6,455 bases of DNA from positions 1-6,455 of the forward strand of contig CALBJC010000161.1 of NCBI GenBank assembly GCA_937892655.1, in the 5' to 3' direction. Under the pieces are notes generated by a model that saw nothing but the letters and a program-made list of their open reading frames with translations, did no database searches and was not told the origin of the DNA. This document shows, piece by piece, positions 1-6,165 of this stretch; the first letter of the stretch is position 1, and the number at the start of each line of letters is the position of its first letter. Both the position numbers and the translations under genes were made by a program. Origin of the DNA: an uncultured Clostridia bacterium (lineage in GTDB: Bacteria; Bacillota; Clostridia; Oscillospirales; Ruminococcaceae).

Positions 1-601
1 CAAGAACAATTTTATCGCAACACAGCTTATCAGCTGTAATTATCGCTTTTTCAATTGTTTGGGGAGCTGTCTGCCCCTGAACAAGAGTAGGCACAATTGT
101 AACCTTGCATATCGGATATCTTCTCTGTAAAATGTTTAAAATATCCTGCAGAGCCGCTGCATCGGGCGATGTTACTATCGCTATATGCTTTGGCATTTTA
201 GAAATCTTCTTTTTTGACGTCTCATCAAAAACACCTGCATCAGAAAGTTTTTTCTTTAACTGTTCTAACGCTACAGCTTCAGCACCTGCACCTGCAGGTA
301 TAATATCAGCGGCCATAATCTGATAAACGCCATCTTTTTCATACACATCGATATTGCCCATAACCATTACAGACATACCATTTTGTGGTTTGAATCTAAG
401 ACGTGAAGCAGCACTTGAAAACATAACGCATCTTACAGCCGAAGCTTCATCCTTCAAAGTAAAATACATATGACCTGATTTATAATTTACAGAAAGATTT
501 GCAATCTCACCTTTTACAGCAATCCCCTTGAGTTTTGCATCAAAACGAATCTTGCTTGATATATAGCTATTAAGTTGTGATACAGTTAAAACTGAAGCCA
601 T
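1..601 (-). CDS. xseA: Exodeoxyribonuclease VII large subunit XseA, N-terminal part (runs off left edge)
   Basis: About 200 N-terminal residues are visible and the C-terminal half lies outside the window. XseA is the large subunit of exonuclease VII, which with XseB degrades single-stranded DNA to oligonucleotides in the cytoplasm. The start reads MASVLTVSQLNSYI, typical of the family, and is followed by an OB-fold nucleic-acid-binding domain (roughly residues 5-100, with the signature VKGEIANLS...SGHMYFTLKD). The start of the catalytic domain comes next, with IAIVTSPDAAALQDIL, then RRYP and VQGQTA. Many family members have GAA where this protein has DAAA, a mild deviation. The ATG (601-599) overlaps the preceding M22 gene's TAA by one base (TAATG), so translation is probably coupled. 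An AAGAAGGG Shine-Dalgarno-like stretch lies upstream, inside that gene. Family assignment is near certain. In many Firmicutes xseB follows, which would be beyond the left edge. Confidence 0.96.
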   Translation of the reverse strand, partial: MASVLTVSQLNSYISSKIRFDAKLKGIAVKGEIANLSVNYKSGHMYFTLKDEASAVRCVMFSSAASRLRFKPQNGMSVMVMGNIDVYEKDGVYQIMAADIIPAGAGAEAVALEQLKKKLSDAGVFDETSKKKISKMPKHIAIVTSPDAAALQDILNILQRRYPICKVTIVPTLVQGQTAPQTIEKAIITADKLCCDKIVL

Positions 602-1536
602 TATATCAAACCCTTCTTAATTGCGGCAAAAATACTTACGCCTGCCGCATTATCACAAGAAAACTCAGGACTTGCAAAATATGAATCAAATTCAGCTGAA
701 AGCCTTGCTGAGATAATCTTGTTTGACATTACGCCGCCTGCAAAAACTACAGGCAGTTTTCCATATTCAGAAATTGCTACCCTTGTCATCTGAGCTATAC
801 TTTCATAGATACTCATAAGACAAAACATTGCTACATCCTCAGCGCACATACCTTCATCAAGCATTTTTCTGCATCTGTTTTCAACGCCTGATAAGCAGCA
901 GTCCATCCCCTTCATTGTAGGCTTTATCTTAAAGCTTGCTGTTGATTTTCCTGCAAGCTTTTCAAGCTCAACACCGCAAGGAAAGCTAAGTGATAACATA
1001 AGCCCTACTCTGTCAACAGCCTGTCCCGCCTTTAAATCAAGAGAGGAGGCTATCTGAGTACACTTAATCACTTCATTTTCATCAGGCTCGCAGAGGAGTA
1101 AATCGGTTGTACCTCCGCTGATATGAAAAGCGAAAAACTTGTCATTTTTTAATTCAAGCTTGTTTGCAGAATAGAGTGCCGCCAAGATATGCCCGACCTG
1201 ATGAGAGGTTTCAAAAACGTCAACGCCGAGGCTTTTGGCTATACATTTTGCAACGGTCTGACCAGCTAAAAAACAAGGCATATATGAGCCTTCAAGATTT
1301 CTCGGTCTTACGGATACTCCGATTGCACAAATCTGCTCTTTATCAAATGAAAGACCGCTGAAAATATCAAAAAGCCTGCTCGTATGATGAAAAAGAGCAT
1401 CGGACTGACGCAGTCCGAGCTCACCATCTTTAACAGGCAATAGCTTTTTTGATTGCACAACTTCAAAGCTCTTTGAATCGAAAAGCGCTGTTGAGGTTGT
1501 GTAATTACTTGTGTCAAAGCCCAGCGTCTTAAACAT
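601..1536 (-). CDS. TsaD-like peptidase M22 family protein (ASKHA fold paralogue)
   Basis: 311 residues from the ATG at 1536 (MFKTLGFDTSNYTTS). A longer in-frame reading from 1590 adds 18 residues that do not fit the family and lie inside nusB, so the internal ATG is preferred. It overlaps the end of nusB by 8 bp. Family features seen: the N-terminal GFDTSNYTTS phosphate-binding loop, an HxxxH metal motif (H112/H116 in SHQVGH), HISGGTTDL (140s), GQAVDRVG (171-178), AGGVMSN (266-272) and CDNAAG with the likely metal ligand D295. Canonical TsaD makes the threonylcarbamoyl-adenosine modification of tRNA with TsaB and TsaE. This protein is somewhat shorter (about 335-340 is usual) and has GGTT where TsaD has GGHT, so it looks like a paralogue rather than the essential TsaD. 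It sits where B. subtilis has folD. The family call is solid; the substrate is unknown. Confidence 0.85.
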   Translation of the reverse strand: MFKTLGFDTSNYTTSTALFDSKSFEVVQSKKLLPVKDGELGLRQSDALFHHTSRLFDIFSGLSFDKEQICAIGVSVRPRNLEGSYMPCFLAGQTVAKCIAKSLGVDVFETSHQVGHILAALYSANKLELKNDKFFAFHISGGTTDLLLCEPDENEVIKCTQIASSLDLKAGQAVDRVGLMLSLSFPCGVELEKLAGKSTASFKIKPTMKGMDCCLSGVENRCRKMLDEGMCAEDVAMFCLMSIYESIAQMTRVAISEYGKLPVVFAGGVMSNKIISARLSAEFDSYFASPEFSCDNAAGVSIFAAIKKGLI

Positions 1537-1957
1537 TCTCGTTATCTGTAGCTGTATTCTCTTCACTTCTTGAATATGCGCCGAGAACACCGTTTACAAA
1601 AGCTACATCAGGCTCGTGGGCATATTTCTTTGCTAAAAGTACAGCCTCGCTGATAGCAGCGTTTACAGGCACTTTATCGTTGTAACGAGCTTCATAAATT
1701 GCAAGTCGTAAAATAGCAAGATTGATTTTGGGGATACGCTCAACAGTTCTCTTTTCTGAAAACTTGGCAATAACCGCATCGAGCTCTTCAACCTTTTCAT
1801 ATACGCCATTGAACATATCTACAACCTCAATGCTCATTGCAAAATCATCAATGTTTTCAGCAAGGTTTACGATCTCTTCATTTGCGTCATCACGGAACAT
1901 TTTTTCAAAAATCAAAATCAACGCTGATTCTCTGATTTCTCTTCTGGATAATTGCAT
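1529..1957 (-). CDS. nusB: Transcription antitermination factor NusB
   Basis: 142 residues, slightly longer than the ~130-140 usual. NusB is an all-helical RNA-binding protein that, with NusE (ribosomal protein S10), binds boxA RNA and promotes antitermination and processing in rRNA operons. Seen here: the N-terminal LSRREIRESALILIFE, matching the family's RR-x-RE-x-A-x-x-x-LF pattern; the central ERIPKINLAILRLAIYE; and the C-terminal PVNAAISEAVLLAKKYAHEPDVAFVNGVLGA, the most conserved NusB block. A short acidic tail (SEENTATDNENV) follows. The ATG is preceded by only a weak Shine-Dalgarno (AAAGTGAG, 8 nt away). The stop lies 8 bp inside the downstream M22 gene, suggesting coupled translation. 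The gene follows yqhY after a ~100 bp gap holding a hairpin, so its level may be set separately from yqhY. Confidence 0.97.
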   Translation of the reverse strand: MQLSRREIRESALILIFEKMFRDDANEEIVNLAENIDDFAMSIEVVDMFNGVYEKVEELDAVIAKFSEKRTVERIPKINLAILRLAIYEARYNDKVPVNAAISEAVLLAKKYAHEPDVAFVNGVLGAYSRSEENTATDNENV

Positions 1958-2025
1958 ACTAATTACTCACTTTCTGACATCGTATATATTTAACTTCCAT
2001 TTTTATACAATTTCTTAAAACCAGA

Positions 2026-2051
2026 ATATGCCAAGCGAAAGCCTGGCATAT
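2026..2051 (-). terminator. Hairpin after yqhY: weak terminator, attenuator or processing site
   Basis: Starting 9 nt after the yqhY stop, ATATGCCA (2026-2033) and TGGCATAT (2044-2051) form an 8-bp stem. In the minus-strand RNA a G-U pair and two more G-C pairs extend it to a continuous 11-bp stem with a UUUC loop. On the plus strand the same position would be an A-C mismatch, which points to function in the leftward RNA. The following bases (UCUGGUUUU) form only a broken U tract, so termination may be partial. It could lower nusB-M22-xseA expression relative to yqhY or act as a stability or processing element. Confidence 0.55.
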
Positions 2052-2060
2052 CAAAGTATA

Positions 2061-2420
2061 TTAATCCTGATTATCAAAGCAAACATCTGCAACGATGACA
2101 TTCACCTTTGATACTACAACGCCTGTTAAATCCTGAACCTGAGATTTAACCGCTGTCTGAACCTGTTCAGCTGCAGTTACTGAACGAACACCATTCTTGA
2201 TTCCGATAGAAACAGTAATCTCAGCAACATCAATGCCAAGCTTAATGTCAATACCGCTGCAGTCATTATCATTTTTAACGAAAAGCTTCTTTATATCATT
2301 CTTTCTTGCTACAATACAGCAAACACCTTCTACCTCAAGGGCTGCACGCTTTGCAATAGCAGCAATAACATCCTGAGAAACACGCAATGTTGTGCTTACA
2401 TTCTTTTCGATTTTTTCCAT
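2061..2420 (-). CDS. yqhY: Asp23/Gls24 family envelope protein, YqhY homologue
   Basis: 119 residues from the ATG at 2420 (MEKIEKNVSTTLRVSQDVI). Upstream in-frame starts add up to 12 residues, but AAAGGA lies 9-10 nt before this ATG, so it is preferred. Asp23-family features seen: RVSQDVIAAIAKRAALEVEGV near the N terminus, a central GIDIKLGIDVAEITVSIGIKNG strand region, and the C-terminal VQTAVKSQVQDLTGVVVSKVNVIVADV. Family members are small cytoplasmic or membrane-associated proteins tied to cell-envelope stress. In B. subtilis YqhY lies in the accB-accC-yqhY operon, and its loss is linked to disturbed acetyl-CoA carboxylase control. Here it sits between the spoIIIA operon and nusB, as in B. 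subtilis, but accB and accC are absent. Symbol given on family plus position. Confidence 0.88.
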   Translation of the reverse strand: MEKIEKNVSTTLRVSQDVIAAIAKRAALEVEGVCCIVARKNDIKKLFVKNDNDCSGIDIKLGIDVAEITVSIGIKNGVRSVTAAEQVQTAVKSQVQDLTGVVVSKVNVIVADVCFDNQD

Positions 2421-2477
2421 TAAAATCATTCCTTTCAAGGTTGACATCTTTTGCATAAAAACGTTTATAAGTTAATT

Positions 2478-2492
2478 ATTTACATAGTAAAT
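2478..2492. repeat. Short perfect palindrome in the yqhY leader
   Basis: ATTTAC-ATA-GTAAAT gives perfect 6-bp arms around a 3-base centre, about 20-30 bp downstream of the predicted yqhY transcription start. Position and symmetry would suit a dimeric repressor operator, but the region is AT-rich, so chance is possible. It does not resemble the FapR site as I know it. Confidence 0.3.
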
Positions 2493-2517
2493 CCATTATG
2501 TATATACTACTTATTAT

Positions 2518-2545
2518 ATTATAGCATAAATTTAAAATCTTGCAA
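2518..2545 (-). promoter_or_regulatory. Predicted sigma-A promoter for yqhY-nusB-M22-xseA
   Basis: On the minus strand TTGCAA (2545-2540), a 16-bp spacer and TATAAT (2523-2518) form a near-consensus promoter. The -10 is preceded by TGC, giving an extended -10 (TGCTATAAT). The predicted start is near 2511, leaving a ~90-nt leader before the yqhY ATG. It lies in the AT-rich gap after spoIIIAH and separates the sporulation operon from the housekeeping genes. No convincing terminator is visible between spoIIIAH and this promoter. Confidence 0.65.
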
Positions 2546-2590
2546 CCGTTTTTTGCATATTTTTTCGATTATACATAAATTTTATACAAA

Positions 2591-3142
2591 TCAGCTAACC
2601 TCATAAATTCTGATGTTTTCATTCTCGACAAACACCTCGCTCAGAAGGATATCTTTTATCTGAGCACACTGCGATGGAACAAGACCTTCTGTCTTTACTA
2701 CGATGCTTGCACTCTCACCGTCAAGATAGCATACACAATCTTCAAAGCCTGCCGCTTTTACAAGGCTTTCAATGGTATTCTCGCTGTCGATAAGATCGCT
2801 CATTGCAACCGCCTGAGCAGTAGCTACTGCCTGCTCATCAGCGGTTGTATCTCCACCTGATACAATAAGCTGTAATGTTTCTACCGCTGTATCTCTTGCT
2901 GACATTTTATCAATTCTTGCCTGAGAAAAATAATCGCTGTTATTATCCTTGACCTGAGCATTAACAAGCATAAGATCACCGTAATTTGCTGTCTGAGAGC
3001 TTATTACCTCTGTTGCTTTGAGCTGTGCAGGTTCGTCTGCAAGCACATAGTTTATGTAAACAGCAAGGCCAAGCATTAGCGTTAAGCTTGCAAGCAGGAT
3101 ATGTTTTTTCTCTAAAATAAGATTTGGTTTTCTGAATTTCAT
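2591..3142 (-). CDS. spoIIIAH: Stage III sporulation protein AH (SpoIIIAH)
   Basis: 183 residues (B. subtilis about 218). SpoIIIAH is anchored in the mother-cell membrane. Its extracellular YscJ/FliF-like domain binds SpoIIQ from the forespore across the intermembrane space, forming the ring of the engulfment channel. Seen here: a basic N terminus (MKFRKPNLILEKK), one membrane segment at about residues 14-34 (ILLASLTLMLGLAVYINYVL), an acidic and low-complexity linker, then an alpha/beta domain to the C terminus (SLVKAAGFEDCVCYLDGESASIVVK and following), the expected ring-building fold. The ATG is preceded by a strong AGGAGG 7-8 nt away. It begins 18 nt after the spoIIIAG stop and is the last gene of the spoIIIA operon. 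Confidence 0.95.
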   Translation of the reverse strand: MKFRKPNLILEKKHILLASLTLMLGLAVYINYVLADEPAQLKATEVISSQTANYGDLMLVNAQVKDNNSDYFSQARIDKMSARDTAVETLQLIVSGGDTTADEQAVATAQAVAMSDLIDSENTIESLVKAAGFEDCVCYLDGESASIVVKTEGLVPSQCAQIKDILLSEVFVENENIRIYEVS

Positions 3143-3160
3143 AAGTTTACCTCCTAAAAG

Positions 3161-3718
3161 TTATCCCTTTGCTACGCAAATTCGGTTTGTACTGAGATTT
3201 AGTACCGATGATACCGCTGTAATCACCTTTTCACAGATTCTTGTATTGTCACCTCCCTCACAGACTATTATTACACCATTGATTTTTGGCTTTATTATTT
3301 TACTTACAAGCGCCTCCTTGCTATTGTTCTTATCTATGACAACAACCTCTGATTGATATCTGGTTGATGTGCTACCATCATCATAATCGTTTGATTGAGA
3401 AATCTCCTGAGCATAGATATATTCAGTTGTTCCCTCAATAGTTACCATGACAGAAACCTTTCCTACCCCCTGAATTTTTGATAATATTCTTTCGAGCTCA
3501 TATTCAATCTGCTTTTTGTAATCCTGGGTATCAAGAGATACCATATCAGCCTTTTGCTCTGAATATCCTTTATCATCTTTTTCCGAAAAGATATCAGAGA
3601 CAAAAATAAGCGCTATACCTAAAAAGCCTGCAATTATAATTATTTTTAATTTCTTTTCATCCTTTGCAACACTTTTGATATATTCTAACACTTTATTATA
3701 GAAGCCACTTATTTTCAT
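3161..3718 (-). CDS. spoIIIAG: Stage III sporulation protein AG (SpoIIIAG)
   Basis: 185 residues from ATG 3718 (MKISGFYNKVLEYIKS). A TTG five codons upstream (3733) keeps the frame open, but GGAG lies 9 nt before the ATG, so the ATG is chosen. SpoIIIAG forms the large oligomeric ring of the SpoIIIA-SpoIIQ channel in the outer forespore membrane. Seen here: a cytoplasmic basic N terminus (KDEKKLK), one membrane segment at about residues 25-45 (IIIIAGFLGIALIFVSDIF), a charged linker, and a C-terminal ring-building domain. The domain includes YELERILSKIQGVGKVSVMVTIEG, a family hallmark, and PKINGVIIVCEGGDN, typical of SpoIIIAG. It is shorter than the B. subtilis protein (about 229). It starts 4 nt after the spoIIIAF stop, with its ribosome binding site inside that gene. 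Confidence 0.95.
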   Translation of the reverse strand: MKISGFYNKVLEYIKSVAKDEKKLKIIIIAGFLGIALIFVSDIFSEKDDKGYSEQKADMVSLDTQDYKKQIEYELERILSKIQGVGKVSVMVTIEGTTEYIYAQEISQSNDYDDGSTSTRYQSEVVVIDKNNSKEALVSKIIKPKINGVIIVCEGGDNTRICEKVITAVSSVLNLSTNRICVAKG

Positions 3719-3722
3719 ATTT

Positions 3723-4199
3723 CTATTCTCCAACTGTATTTATCTGTATCTTTATATCACCAAATAAGTTTTTTACAGCATTTTCTGTTTTCTCAGCATA
3801 TGAGCGGTCATGCAAAACAACCTCTGTTTTACTAATTTCTATGCTATTATTATCCGTAATATTAACATATACTGAAATTTTATCTGCAACTACCCCTACC
3901 GAATAAAGATAATTGCCAAGTGTCAACGCCAGTTCAGACTCAATTTCTCTTTCTGATATATTGTCTATCACATCGATAACATCCGATTTTTCAATAACAT
4001 CTGAAAGTTCTGAATAAACCGGTAAATCAAGCGATATATCGCTGTTTACTATTGCAGAAAGAATGGTTACTATTATAAGCCCTGAAAACAGCAGATGAAG
4101 CTGTTTTTTAAGCTTTTTGCCGTGTGAGATTGTATCCATAAGCGAAACCGCAATCGCGGCAAGGCACACACAGGTTACTATTTCTTTGATTTTTTCCAT
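3723..4199 (-). CDS. spoIIIAF: Stage III sporulation protein AF (SpoIIIAF)
   Basis: 158 residues from ATG 4199 (MEKIKEIVTCVCLAAIAVSLMDTI). Longer in-frame readings to 4271 lie inside spoIIIAE and carry non-family sequence. AGGAG lies just upstream, only about 4 nt from this ATG. SpoIIIAF is a membrane protein of the SpoIIIA channel, with two N-terminal membrane segments (about residues 5-23 and 34-52) and a soluble C-terminal domain. That domain is seen here as ISEREIESELALTLGNYLYSVGVVADKISVYVNI, then EVVLHDR, consistent with the ring-building fold reported for SpoIIIAF. It is shorter than in B. subtilis (about 206), mainly in the middle. It starts 8 nt after the spoIIIAE stop and ends 4 nt before spoIIIAG. 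Confidence 0.93.
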   Translation of the reverse strand: MEKIKEIVTCVCLAAIAVSLMDTISHGKKLKKQLHLLFSGLIIVTILSAIVNSDISLDLPVYSELSDVIEKSDVIDVIDNISEREIESELALTLGNYLYSVGVVADKISVYVNITDNNSIEISKTEVVLHDRSYAEKTENAVKNLFGDIKIQINTVGE

Positions 4200-4207
4200 T
4201 TTTGCTC

Positions 4208-5338
4208 CTAAAGATTTATACATACAAGCATCATAACTGTTGTTGATATTATAAGCATAAGCCCCATACATAAAAGCAAAGCCATAGCAAGAGTCAGAAC
4301 AGTTGATGAGCTTTTTAATACCGAGCTTACTTTATTGACTCCTAGTATATCTGAAATTACAGACGAAAAAGCCAACGATATTTTTACGGTAAGAATATTT
4401 ACAAGCGGCGGTATTATCATAGCAAGTACTGCTACTATTCCAAAGCTTCCTACGCATGATCTAATAAGACCAAGGCTGCCTTTTACAGTCTGATATGCGT
4501 CAGAAATTGCACTGCCCACTATTGGCACAAAGCTTGATAACATAAATTTAGCTGCTTTTGTTGAAACCGTATCTGCTGAAACACCGACTATTCCCTGAAT
4601 AGTTATTGAGCCTACAAATATAGTCATTATTAATCCTACTATCCATAAAAAGCCTTTTTTGACGCTTTCGATTACAGCTGAAAAGGATAAAGCACTGTTT
4701 ATACTGCCTATTATCGATAAAGCCAGCAATATACTAAGAACAGGCATCAATACGTTCATTGCAACAAGTGAAGATATTTCAGCTATTGCAATCAGCGTAA
4801 CATAATAAGAGGTTGCAGACGAAACACTGCCGGATGAACCAATGATACTTGCAAATACAGGAACATACGTCAGCATAAACTTTCCTATATCATTTATAGT
4901 TGTTGATATGTATTCTATTGTCTGAAGAATTCTTGAAAACAATATACCTATTACAGCCATAACTCCAACAAGCTCTAAAACTGATGAAACCTCATTATTT
5001 TTTGAGTACATAGAATCTGTCATAGCACATATTACAATAACCGCCAGAAGCGTTCCTGCAAGAGTTACAGCGCCTTTTATACCGCCTGACAGCGTTTGTA
5101 AAAAGCCTTTGAGTATCTCTTTGAAGGTAAGCTGATTTGATATGTTCTCATCAAGTCTTATATCATTATTTTCAAGATACTCTCTTGCTTCATTGTTGAT
5201 AGCATCATCAAAGCTATCCTCGACATCATTAAGATACCCCATCTCTTCTTCACCAAATGCAGCATATACGCCTGATGAAAGGAAAAGGAAGGCCAAAAAA
5301 ACTATTGTCATAGCAATCAGCTTGATTTTAAAATTCAT
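4208..5338 (-). CDS. spoIIIAE: Stage III sporulation protein AE (SpoIIIAE), polytopic membrane channel component
   Basis: 376 residues, close to the ~400 of B. subtilis. SpoIIIAE is the large polytopic component of the SpoIIIA complex, in the mother-cell membrane around the forespore. Seen here: a signal-like first segment (residues 5-27, ending VYA-AF), an acidic extracytoplasmic stretch (about 28-70), then hydrophobic segments at roughly 88-108, 120-140, 154-172, 180-212, 230-252, 295-325 and 345-375. The family-typical FMLTYVPVFASIIGSSG and ALSFSAVIESVKKGFLWIVGLIMTIFVG are present. The ATG directly abuts the spoIIIAD stop (TAAATG), with AAGGAGC upstream inside spoIIIAD. Homology to the channel subunit is clear; the exact membrane topology is my estimate. 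Confidence 0.96.
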   Translation of the reverse strand: MNFKIKLIAMTIVFLAFLFLSSGVYAAFGEEEMGYLNDVEDSFDDAINNEAREYLENNDIRLDENISNQLTFKEILKGFLQTLSGGIKGAVTLAGTLLAVIVICAMTDSMYSKNNEVSSVLELVGVMAVIGILFSRILQTIEYISTTINDIGKFMLTYVPVFASIIGSSGSVSSATSYYVTLIAIAEISSLVAMNVLMPVLSILLALSIIGSINSALSFSAVIESVKKGFLWIVGLIMTIFVGSITIQGIVGVSADTVSTKAAKFMLSSFVPIVGSAISDAYQTVKGSLGLIRSCVGSFGIVAVLAMIIPPLVNILTVKISLAFSSVISDILGVNKVSSVLKSSSTVLTLAMALLLCMGLMLIISTTVMMLVCINL

Positions 5339-5725
5339 TTATTTTAATAGCTCCTTGATTATATCTGATATTGAATTAAAAAGAGGCAGAGCAGTTATGA
5401 GAATTGAGATTTTTCCAAACAGCTCAATTGCAGATGACATAGCACTTTCCCCGTTATCTTTGCATATATCGCAGGCAAGCTGAGTTATGTAGCATATACC
5501 CAAACCTTTAAAAAGAATCTGAGCATAGCTTTGAGATACTCCCGACATTTCAAACAGATTCTCTATAAGAAGAATAACGGGAGAAATTCTTTTTATAATA
5601 AACATGACAGTTACAGCAGTTGCAAGAACTGATACAGCTATTGCATATTCCCTGCCAAGCTTGTCTAAAAGCTTGCAGAAAATTGTTGCTGTAAGACAAA
5701 GGGCTGCTACCGATACAATACTCAT
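5339..5725 (-). CDS. spoIIIAD: Stage III sporulation protein AD (SpoIIIAD)
   Basis: 128 residues from ATG 5725 (MSIVSVAALCLTATIFCKLLDKLGREYAIA). A TTG one codon earlier is less likely, because the ATG overlaps the spoIIIAC stop as TGATG, a classic coupling signal, and no separate strong Shine-Dalgarno is visible. SpoIIIAD is a small integral membrane protein of the SpoIIIA complex, related to SpoIIIAC. Seen here: membrane segments at about residues 2-17, 28-44, 70-86 and 104-121, the family stretch FKGLGICYITQLACDICKDNGESAMSSAIELFGK, and SILITALPLF near the end. Length matches B. subtilis (133). The next gene, spoIIIAE, begins at the following base. Confidence 0.96.
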   Translation of the reverse strand: MSIVSVAALCLTATIFCKLLDKLGREYAIAVSVLATAVTVMFIIKRISPVILLIENLFEMSGVSQSYAQILFKGLGICYITQLACDICKDNGESAMSSAIELFGKISILITALPLFNSISDIIKELLK

Positions 5726-5922
5726 CAATAAAGCCCGAAGGTATCTTTTATAGTTTCAAAAAGAGTACCTATTTCATCAATTATCATCATAAGTACTACA
5801 ATAAGCCCTGCAAGCGTTGTCATCATAGCCTGTTCATCACGCTCTGCGCGCTTTAAAAGCTGGTTTAAAACGGCAGTAATTATACCTATTGCCGCAATTT
5901 TGAATATCAGATCTATTTCCAT
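5725..5922 (-). CDS. spoIIIAC: Stage III sporulation protein AC (SpoIIIAC)
   Basis: 65 residues from ATG 5922 (MEIDLIFKIAAIGIITAVLNQLLKRAERDEQA). An upstream in-frame start at 5946 would add 8 residues overlapping spoIIIAB, but AAGGAG lies 6 nt before this ATG. SpoIIIAC is a tiny two-segment membrane protein of the SpoIIIA channel (segments at about 6-22 and 35-53). The family hallmark, a first helix followed by LLKRAERDEQA and then a second helix ending DEIGTLFETIKDTFGL, is intact. B. subtilis SpoIIIAC is 68 residues. It follows the spoIIIAB stop by 16 nt and overlaps spoIIIAD by one base. Confidence 0.97.
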   Translation of the reverse strand: MEIDLIFKIAAIGIITAVLNQLLKRAERDEQAMMTTLAGLIVVLMMIIDEIGTLFETIKDTFGLY

Positions 5923-5938
5923 TTTCTTCTCCTTTATG

Positions 5939-6079
5939 TTAAACAAGAATTATGCAAACAAATATACCGAGTAAAACTCCCAGCGAATTTGATAATCTGC
6001 ATTGTCTTTCACATTCTGGCAAAACGCTCTCAAGGCGCTGTGAAAACATTTGTTTATAAAGCATGTGATTTAGATTGAC
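5939..6079 (-). pseudogene. spoIIIAB: Truncated spoIIIAB: C-terminal remnant only
   Basis: Reading leftward, an open frame from just after an in-frame TAA (6082-6080) to TAA at 5941-5939 ends in SNSLGVLLGIFVCIILV, the conserved C-terminal membrane anchor of SpoIIIAB. Before it comes SQRLESVLPECERQCRL, matching the end of its helical domain. Only about the last 35-45 of the usual ~170 residues are present. The first three quarters of the gene, and spoIIIAA, are absent. The only in-frame ATGs (6064 and 6049) have no convincing Shine-Dalgarno. SpoIIIAB is a membrane-anchored helical subunit of the SpoIIIA complex. The break lies near 6060-6075, exactly where the plus-strand toxin promoter begins. 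The remaining 16-nt spacing to spoIIIAC is normal for the operon, so the break is upstream, not in the junction with spoIIIAC. Confidence 0.85.
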
Positions 6080-6104
6080 TTATATATTACCAAAATGGTA
6101 TAAT
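6075..6104 (+). promoter_or_regulatory. Strong promoter for the toxin mRNA
   Basis: TTGACT (6075-6080), an 18-bp spacer and a perfect TATAAT (6099-6104) form a near-consensus sigma-A promoter. The predicted start is at G6111, giving a ~55-nt leader to the toxin ATG. The -35 box lies at the point where recognisable spoIIIAB sequence stops. Confidence 0.8.
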
Positions 6105-6110
6105 GTAATA

Positions 6111-6137
6111 GGAACATTTGGTTACTGGTGTCTACCT
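6111..6137 (+). repeat. Left arm of long inverted repeat (5' end of toxin mRNA)
   Basis: The outer 8 bases (GGAACATT) and inner 9 bases (TGTCTACCT) are exactly repeated in inverted orientation at 6293-6321. The middle is similar but not identical (GGTTACTGG against AGTTATCTGAA). It begins at the predicted transcription start. It can pair with the distal part of the same mRNA and matches the 5' end of the antisense RNA. Confidence 0.85.
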
Positions 6138-6160
6138 CTAATCTGAAAAGAGAGGAGGTG
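6134..6160 (+). promoter_or_regulatory. Toxin ribosome binding site with an anti-SD stretch in the leader
   Basis: AGGAGGTG (6153-6160) is a near-perfect Shine-Dalgarno, 7 nt before ATG 6166. The leader also holds ACCTCT (6134-6139), which can pair with AGAGG (6151-6155) or with GAGGT (6155-6159), hiding the ribosome binding site in a local hairpin. Such self-masking is common in type I toxin mRNAs, where translation waits for refolding or processing. Confidence 0.65.
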
Positions 6161-6165
6161 GTTCG

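Noticed and set aside
105..323. Plus-strand open frame of 72 codons
   Set aside because: It lies wholly inside xseA on the other strand, which is supported by clear homology; no ribosome binding site or recognisable protein.
1164..1517. Open frames on both strands inside the M22 gene (1164-1361 plus, 1308-1517 minus)
   Set aside because: They are shadows of the M22 reading frame, which has conserved motifs throughout.
1981..2015. Possible minus-strand promoter for nusB (TTGTAT, 16 bp, TATATA)
   Set aside because: Both hexamers are poor and the region is simply AT-rich; too weak to annotate.
1722..2018. Plus-strand open frame of 98 codons
   Set aside because: Mostly antisense to nusB; composition looks like a mirrored helical protein and no start signal is visible.
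2537..2565. Small stem TGCAA...TTGCA after spoIIIAH as an operon terminator
   Set aside because: Only 5 bp, with a loop of AAAACGG and an interrupted T stretch, and it overlaps the -35 of the yqhY promoter; not convincing.
5142..5483. Plus-strand open frame of 113 codons
   Set aside because: Antisense to spoIIIAE and spoIIIAD, both well supported; serine-rich shadow.
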